NCBI GenBank assembly: GCA_002471975.1
Contig: DKQZ01000008.1
Span: 1-9,611, forward strand
DNA length: 9,611 nt
Source of the DNA: Dialister sp. UBA7295
GTDB taxonomy: Bacteria > Bacillota > Negativicutes > Veillonellales > Dialisteraceae
Reading direction: 5' to 3'
How positions within the stretch are numbered: position 1 is the first letter of the stretch; every line of letters starts with the position of its first letter. Of the stretch, positions 6,182-9,611 are shown piece after piece. The notes beneath the pieces are model-generated. The model had not been told where the DNA came from. It saw nothing but the letters and a program-made list of their open reading frames with translations, and did no database searches. The position numbers and the translations under genes are program-made.

Positions 6182-6216
6182 AAAAAGCAGCCGGCTTTGA
6201 AGCCTGGCTGCTTTTT
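6182..6216 (+). terminator. Intrinsic terminator after the 534-residue protein gene
   Basis: Left arm A-run plus GCAGCC and GGCTT (6182-6197), right arm AAGCC, one bulged T and GGCTGC plus TTTTT (6200-6216). The A- and T-flanks make it potentially bidirectional. Confidence 0.88.
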
Positions 6217-6496
6217 GCGCTGCTTTGAGGGGAAAGGTCATTTTGCAGATTTTCCGCTATCCCTGCGGAAATGATTTCCTGTATTCCCCGATGGAGTGCA
6301 GGATATGGGTCACAGTTTTCCTTCGTACTTCTTTCATGGAGGTTTTCCGAGAGATTATCCCGGGTTTCCTCGGAGAGGAGGGAGGTTTTTATGATTTTCT
6401 CTTTTCAGGAGAATGGTTTCACCCTGATCGGCAAGGTTTATACTTTCTCAAGGTGATAGAAAAATATATTGGGATATAAAAAATCATAAAATTTTG
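6217..6496. other. Gene-poor intergenic stretch
   Basis: No protein of a known family is visible. An 84-codon frame from a TTG at 6225 has no ribosome binding site and no recognisable composition. Hairpins are present: TTTCCGC (6251-6257) with GCGGAAA (6265-6271), and TCCGAG (6346-6351) with CTCGGA (6369-6374). A 21-codon frame from ATG 6391 to 6456 has a strong GGGAGG site five bases upstream (6380-6385). It is noted as a finding because expression is unproven. From about 6460 the sequence turns very AT-rich. Confidence 0.5.
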
Positions 6497-6524
6497 AAAA
6501 ATTTATATTTCAATATAAATTTTT
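6497..6524. repeat. Perfect 13-bp AT-rich inverted repeat before the ATPase gene
   Basis: The arms 6497-6509 and 6512-6524 are exact reverse complements around a TC centre. It ends just upstream of the -35 candidate at 6526. It could be an operator, a binding site for a nucleoid protein, or a weak hairpin. An A-T-only palindrome in AT-rich DNA is less surprising than a GC-containing one, but 13 exact pairs still stand out. Confidence 0.6.
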
Positions 6525-6525
6525 A

Positions 6526-6554
6526 TAGAAAACGTAGTTTTTTTATTTTATAAT
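6526..6554 (+). promoter_or_regulatory. Candidate promoter of the AAA ATPase gene
   Basis: TAGAAA (6526-6531), a 17-base spacer and a perfect TATAAT (6549-6554). The start of transcription would fall near 6561, only about 14 bases before the start codon and at the first base of the AAGGCGGTGA ribosome binding site, so the leader would be very short. Confidence 0.42.
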
Positions 6555-6574
6555 ATAAAAAAGGCGGTGATAGT

Positions 6575-7771
6575 ATGGTGCTTCGACATCAGTACCTGGA
6601 CAAGCTGGAAAGACTCAGGGACAAAGATATCATAAAAATCATTACCGGAGTGCGTCGGTGCGGGAAGTCGACTCTTCTTCGGCAGTTTTCTGATTCCCTG
6701 ATTGCAAAGGGAGTCCCCCGGTCTTCTATCATCTATATAGAGCTGGATCGGATCGAAAATGAACCGCTCCTTGAGTATCATGCATTATACAGGAAAATTC
6801 TTGAGTCCTGTGATGAGGGGGCAAAGAATTATGTTTTCCTGGATGAAGTGCAGCTGGTACCGGATTTCCAGAAAGCGGTAGTATCACTTTTTGAGCGGAA
6901 AAATGTGGACATTTATCTGACCGGCTCCAATGCAGGTCTTCTTTCCGGCGAAATGGCGACGCTGCTGTCCGGACGGTATATAGAAATTTCCATGCTACCC
7001 CTTTCTTTTGCCGAGTATGCTGAACTCACCGGTGAAGATACACAGAAAGCCTGGCCTTCCTATTTCCGGTATGGCGGCTTTCCCTATCTGCCAAATATAC
7101 CGGGAGAAGATGAAAAGAGAGATTATCTGCAGGGACTGTACCATACGGTCCTTTTGAAGGACGTCATGGAACGGCACAAAGTGCAGGATCCCTATATACT
7201 GAAAAGTGTGCTCCGGTTCCTTTTTGATAATACCGGCAATCTGACCAATACGAAAAAAATTGCTGACAGCCTGACTTCCTATGGCAGGAAAACAACGCCG
7301 GTAACGGTCGAGAAGTATCTCCGGGCCCTGGAAGATGCGTTTATCATTTACCGCGTCGGGCGATATGACCTGCAGGGTAAGCAGCACCTGAAAATGGTAG
7401 GGAAGTTTTATGTGGTGGACATGGGACTCCGCTGGCTGCTTCTGGGGAATCGGGGGCGCGATATCGGCCATGTACTGGAAAATATCGTCTTCCTTGAACT
7501 GCTCCGCCGGGGATGCCGGGTTTATGTGGGACGAATGAAGGATATGGAAATAGATTTCATCGCAGAAAAAAACGGAGACCGGGCCTACTATCAGGTAGCG
7601 GCGAGCATCATGGATCCCGCAGCCTACGAAAGGGAAATGAAACCGCTGAAAGAAGTGAATGACAATTATCCTAAATATGTGCTCACCATGGATACCCTTC
7701 CCATGGACGAGGATGGTATCCGACAGAAGAATATCCTGGATTTCCTGCAGGAAGAAAAATATTTCCAATAA
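6575..7771 (+). CDS. AAA ATPase of the AAA_14/DUF4143 type
   Basis: A 398-residue protein with two parts. The N-terminal ATPase shows Walker A GVRRCGKST (residues 25-33), Walker B YVFLDEVQ (86-93) with D90/E91, the sensor-like LTGSNA (115-120), and LSGRYIEISMLPLSFAEY (131-148), which is diagnostic of this group. The C-terminal DUF4143 part (about 190-398) includes a nuclease-fold-like pattern: E302 in ENIVFLELLRRG, E325-I-D327 in EIDFIA, and Q340 in YYQVA. The usual PD-(D/E)xK lysine is replaced by Gln-Val, as is common here, so nuclease activity is uncertain. These proteins occur in many gut and oral anaerobes in variable numbers and their role is unknown. ATG at 6575 follows AAGGCGGTGA (6561-6570). 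It is a single gene, and no clear terminator follows it. Confidence 0.92.
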   Translation: MVLRHQYLDKLERLRDKDIIKIITGVRRCGKSTLLRQFSDSLIAKGVPRSSIIYIELDRIENEPLLEYHALYRKILESCDEGAKNYVFLDEVQLVPDFQKAVVSLFERKNVDIYLTGSNAGLLSGEMATLLSGRYIEISMLPLSFAEYAELTGEDTQKAWPSYFRYGGFPYLPNIPGEDEKRDYLQGLYHTVLLKDVMERHKVQDPYILKSVLRFLFDNTGNLTNTKKIADSLTSYGRKTTPVTVEKYLRALEDAFIIYRVGRYDLQGKQHLKMVGKFYVVDMGLRWLLLGNRGRDIGHVLENIVFLELLRRGCRVYVGRMKDMEIDFIAEKNGDRAYYQVAASIMDPAAYEREMKPLKEVNDNYPKYVLTMDTLPMDEDGIRQKNILDFLQEEKYFQ

Positions 7772-7834
7772 ATCATCAGGTACAGACAGGTCATATTTCT
7801 TAAATTTTATAGTGCAGACCCTTTGAAATCGGTA

Positions 7835-7840
7835 TATAAT
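7835..7840 (+). promoter_or_regulatory. -10 box of the aminotransferase promoter
   Basis: A perfect TATAAT. The region 17-18 bases upstream (about 7811-7817) lacks a good -35 box. Transcription would start near 7847, which places the ATG at 7839 upstream of the RNA 5' end and supports the start at 7890. Confidence 0.45.
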
Positions 7841-7889
7841 GAAATTGTCCTATGACGTTATTTCTTATTCATTGACAGGAGAGATAAAT

Positions 7890-9080
7890 ATGAAAATTTC
7901 ACAGCGCGCTTTAAGCCTCACCACTTCCCCGATTCGCAAGCTGGGACCCTATGCCCTGGAAGCCGTCAAGGCAGGGAAGAAGGTTTATCATCTGAATATC
8001 GGCCAGCCGGATATCGAGACTCCGCCCCAGTTCATGGAAGCCATCCGCGGCTATGACAAGAAAGTCATCGCTTACGGTCCTTCCCAGGGCGATCCGAAGC
8101 TGATTGCCCAGATTCAGAAATACTACAAAGAATGGGATATGGATTACAGCGACAAAGAAATCTATATCACCGATGGCGGCAGCGAAGCCCTGCAGATTGC
8201 CATCCTTTCCCTCTGCGATCCGGACGATGAAATCCTGGTATTCGAACCCTTCTATGCCAACTACAATTCCTTCGCCAAGATTGCCGGCGCCAAAGCAAAA
8301 GGCATCCCGACCTCCGCAGAAAACGGCTATCGCCTGCCGGATCTCGCCACCATCGAATCCTATGTCACCAATAAGACCCGTGCCATCATCCTCACCAACC
8401 CGGGCAACCCCACCGGCGTAGTGTATACAAAAGAAGAAATGGACAGAATCGCCCAAGTCGTGAAGAAACATGGCCTCGCCCTCATTTCCGATGAAGTGTA
8501 CCGCGAATTCGTCTATGACGGGAAATATGTATCCTTCGGCACCTATAAAGACCTGGAAGAAAACCTCATCCTCATCGATTCCGTATCCAAACGGTACAGT
8601 GCCTGCGGTGCCCGTATCGGATGCCTGATTACGAAGAATAAAGACCTCCTGGCCCAGTTCAATAAATTCTGTCAGGCCCGTCTCTGCGTAGCCGACGTCG
8701 TTCAGTCTGCAGCCGCTGCCCTCTATGACACTCCATCCTCCTACCTCAAGGAAGTCAATGAAGAATACAGACATCGCCGCGATACCATCGCTTCCGAACT
8801 GGCAAAACTCCCCGGCGTCATTTCCTCTGACCCGAAAGGCGCCTTCTACGTCATGGTCAAATTGCCGGTAGATGATGCAGAAAAATTCGCCATCTGGATG
8901 CTGAAAGACTTCGACGTAAACGGTGAAACCGTCATGATCGCTCCGGGCAACGGATTCTACTCCACCCCGGGCAAAGGAATCGACGAAGCCCGTCTGGCTT
9001 ACGTCCTTAACTGCGGAGATATCGAAAAGGCTATCCGCATCCTTGGCGAAGGCCTGAAACAGTATCCGGGAAGGAAATAA
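7890..9080 (+). CDS. Class I PLP-dependent aminotransferase (aspartate aminotransferase-like)
   Basis: A 396-residue cytosolic enzyme of fold type I that moves an amino group between an amino acid and a 2-oxo acid through pyridoxal phosphate. Visible landmarks are NIGQPDIETP (36-45), YGPSQGDPKL (62-71), TDGGSEALQ (94-102), the TNPGNPTG motif (169-176), SDEVY (200-204), the Schiff-base lysine K234 in SVSKRYSACGARIG (231-244) with R242 for the phosphate, and R368 in EARLAYV for the substrate carboxylate. The frame is open from ATG 7839, but that codon overlaps the TATAAT box and has no ribosome binding site. ATG 7890 has AGGAGAG (7877-7883) and gives the usual N-terminus. Substrate is probably aspartate, though aromatic or other amino acids are possible in this subfamily. 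Third codon positions are rich in C, as in exbB-exbD-tonB, suggesting high expression. A terminator lies at 9210-9242. Confidence 0.92.
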   Translation: MKISQRALSLTTSPIRKLGPYALEAVKAGKKVYHLNIGQPDIETPPQFMEAIRGYDKKVIAYGPSQGDPKLIAQIQKYYKEWDMDYSDKEIYITDGGSEALQIAILSLCDPDDEILVFEPFYANYNSFAKIAGAKAKGIPTSAENGYRLPDLATIESYVTNKTRAIILTNPGNPTGVVYTKEEMDRIAQVVKKHGLALISDEVYREFVYDGKYVSFGTYKDLEENLILIDSVSKRYSACGARIGCLITKNKDLLAQFNKFCQARLCVADVVQSAAAALYDTPSSYLKEVNEEYRHRRDTIASELAKLPGVISSDPKGAFYVMVKLPVDDAEKFAIWMLKDFDVNGETVMIAPGNGFYSTPGKGIDEARLAYVLNCGDIEKAIRILGEGLKQYPGRK

Positions 9081-9120
9081 ACTTCCTCACTTGTCACGGG
9101 AATGGATTGAGCCATTTGTG

Positions 9121-9162
9121 CTGAATCGTGGAGCGTGATCCGTGGTCCGTGATCCGTGAAGG
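9121..9162. repeat. 7-bp tandem repeat, consensus about GTGATCC
   Basis: Five adjoining heptamers: GTGGAGC (9128-9134), GTGATCC, GTGGTCC, GTGATCC and GTGAAGG (9156-9162), with a degenerate CTGAATC before them at 9121-9127. The period equals that of the tract at 2165-2206 and the units share the frame GTnrnCY. It lies 40 bases after the aminotransferase stop and before its terminator. Confidence 0.75.
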
Positions 9163-9163
9163 T

Positions 9164-9188
9164 GCGCGCTTGAAATTGTATAGCGCGC
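9164..9188. repeat. GC-rich 7-bp inverted repeat
   Basis: GCGCGCT (9164-9170) and AGCGCGC (9182-9188) enclose 11 bases. It directly follows the heptamer tract. With no T-run behind it, it is not a terminator by itself and may stabilise the mRNA 3' end. Confidence 0.5.
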
Positions 9189-9209
9189 AGAGTATATATT
9201 TGGAAATAG

Positions 9210-9242
9210 AAATCCCTCAGTCGGTTTGGCTGGGGGATTTTT
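9210..9242 (+). terminator. Intrinsic terminator of the aminotransferase gene
   Basis: An 11-bp stem (9210-9220 with 9230-9240, one T-G pair), a 9-base loop and a T-run to 9242. Confidence 0.87.
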
Positions 9243-9297
9243 GTATGGGAATAACTGCCAAAATATACTTGGGATAAATGGGGAAAACGGAAAGCAA

Positions 9298-9340
9298 GAG
9301 CTCCCCGAAGTGCGGGGAGCTCCGCGAATGCGGTGAGGGG
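9298..9340 (+). repeat. GC-rich double-hairpin repeat, copy 1
   Basis: Hairpin 1 is a perfect 10-bp stem, GAGCTCCCCG (9298-9307) with CGGGGAGCTC (9313-9322) and loop AAGTG. Hairpin 2 is CCGC (9322-9325) with GCGG (9330-9333), sharing one base with the first. It ends in TGAGGGG. The same plan recurs at 9489-9527. No T-run follows, so it is not a standard terminator. Confidence 0.7.
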
Positions 9341-9488
9341 ATGTCAAGCAGGTACTTGTAGAAAATGACTAAAAAGGTACATGCGTAGGGTTCGGTACAA
9401 GGCACATATGAGGTTGACTGCCAAATGCTTCCCGGGACAAATGACGCTATAGGTAAGCAAGAAAAAGGCGGCGAAGCCGGAAAGGGAA

Positions 9489-9527
9489 AGCCACCCTTGA
9501 AAGGGGGGCTCCGCGCAGCGGTGGGGG
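9489..9527 (+). repeat. GC-rich double-hairpin repeat, copy 2
   Basis: Hairpin 1 is AGCCACCCTT (9489-9498) with AAGGGGGGCT (9501-9510), nine pairs and one mismatch, although the outer pairs close a very tight centre. Hairpin 2 is CCGC (9511-9514) with GCGG (9518-9521). It ends in TGGGGG. The GGGGnGCTCCGCG...GCGGTGnGGGG core is shared with copy 1, while the left arm of hairpin 1 differs along with its partner. Confidence 0.65.
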
Positions 9528-9611
9528 AAAGATGAATGCCTGATTGCCGATAAATGAGCATTTCAAGTACAGGAGCAAACAACCATTAGTCATCCCATCC
9601 GCCCCTGCGGG

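Larger units (their letters stand above)
9243..9611. other. Intergenic region without a recognised gene
   Basis: No protein family, tRNA or rRNA was recognised. A 121-codon minus-strand frame (9217-9582) runs through both GC-rich repeat copies and the terminator and has the low-complexity Pro/Ser/Phe composition expected of a translated repeat, so it is not annotated. GGTAC occurs three times (9351, 9376, 9394). The window ends in another CCGC-GCGG pair (9599-9602 and 9607-9610), which may begin a further repeat. Confidence 0.5.

Noticed and set aside
6391..6456. GFTLI in the small frame resembles a type IV prepilin cleavage site
   Set aside because: The frame stops 11 residues after this motif, the next residue is Gly where prepilins carry Glu, there is no hydrophobic helix, and no pilus gene is nearby. 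Chance match.
6225..6479. 84-codon plus-strand frame starting at TTG
   Set aside because: It starts at the foot of a terminator, has no ribosome binding site and shows no recognisable protein character.
7839..7889. Upstream ATG that would lengthen the aminotransferase by 17 residues
   Set aside because: The codon overlaps the TATAAT box, has no ribosome binding site, and the extra residues do not look like the family N-terminus. ATG 7890 has AGGAGAG.
9298..9340. Reading the double hairpin as a terminator or short CRISPR-like array
   Set aside because: No T-run follows the stems, and the two copies are not regularly spaced direct repeats with unique spacers.
9217..9582. 121-codon minus-strand frame in the right-hand intergenic region
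   Set aside because: It reads through both GC-rich repeats and the aminotransferase terminator, has Pro/Ser/Phe-rich low complexity, and matches no family. It is best explained as translated repeat DNA.

Overview
The window looks like chromosomal DNA from a diderm Firmicute of the Negativicutes, in the Dialister/Megasphaera neighbourhood. This is inferred, not proven. Moderate GC, strong AGGAGG ribosome binding sites and many classic intrinsic terminators look firmicute. A complete ExbB-ExbD-TonB energy-coupling operon requires an outer membrane. All genes lie on the plus strand except a toxin-antitoxin pair at the left edge.

Left edge (1-840): a minus-strand HigB/HigA type II toxin-antitoxin module with a plausible promoter and inverted-repeat operator. 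The antitoxin looks intact. The toxin appears damaged: no ATG, GTG or TTG sits at the family's usual N-terminus, and the conserved Arg of the family's Glu-Leu-Arg motif is Leu. Region 840-2270: a divergently transcribed Bcr/CflA-type multidrug efflux MFS transporter. Its leader holds a possible 9-codon peptide and an intrinsic-terminator hairpin directly in front of the ribosome binding site, an arrangement that suggests attenuation control. The gene ends with a 7-bp tandem repeat and a terminator.

Region 2270-4390: the exbB-exbD-tonB operon, closed by a perfect 12-bp terminator. The TonB is unusual because its periplasmic spacer is built from a 12-Gly run and a long Gly/Ser/Thr-rich tract instead of the usual Pro-Lys/Pro-Glu stretch. 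ExbB and ExbD would form the inner-membrane proton channel, and TonB would carry the energy to outer-membrane receptors, none of which is in the window.

Region 4390-6216: a possible pseudoknot-forming segment, then a 534-residue cytoplasmic protein of unknown function whose N- and C-terminal domains are recognisable copies of each other, then a terminator. Region 6217-7771: a gene-poor, AT-rich stretch with a perfect 13-bp inverted repeat, followed by an AAA ATPase of the AAA_14/DUF4143 type. Region 7800-9242: a class I PLP-dependent aminotransferase (aspartate aminotransferase-like) with its own promoter, followed by a second heptamer tandem repeat and a terminator. Region 9243-9611 has no convincing gene but holds two copies of a GC-rich double-hairpin repeat whose first stem differs between copies while staying paired.

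No rRNA, tRNA, CRISPR array, insertion sequence or prophage gene was recognised. The strongest leads for something new are the efflux-gene attenuator, the duplicated 534-residue protein, the glycine-spacer TonB and the two repeat families.
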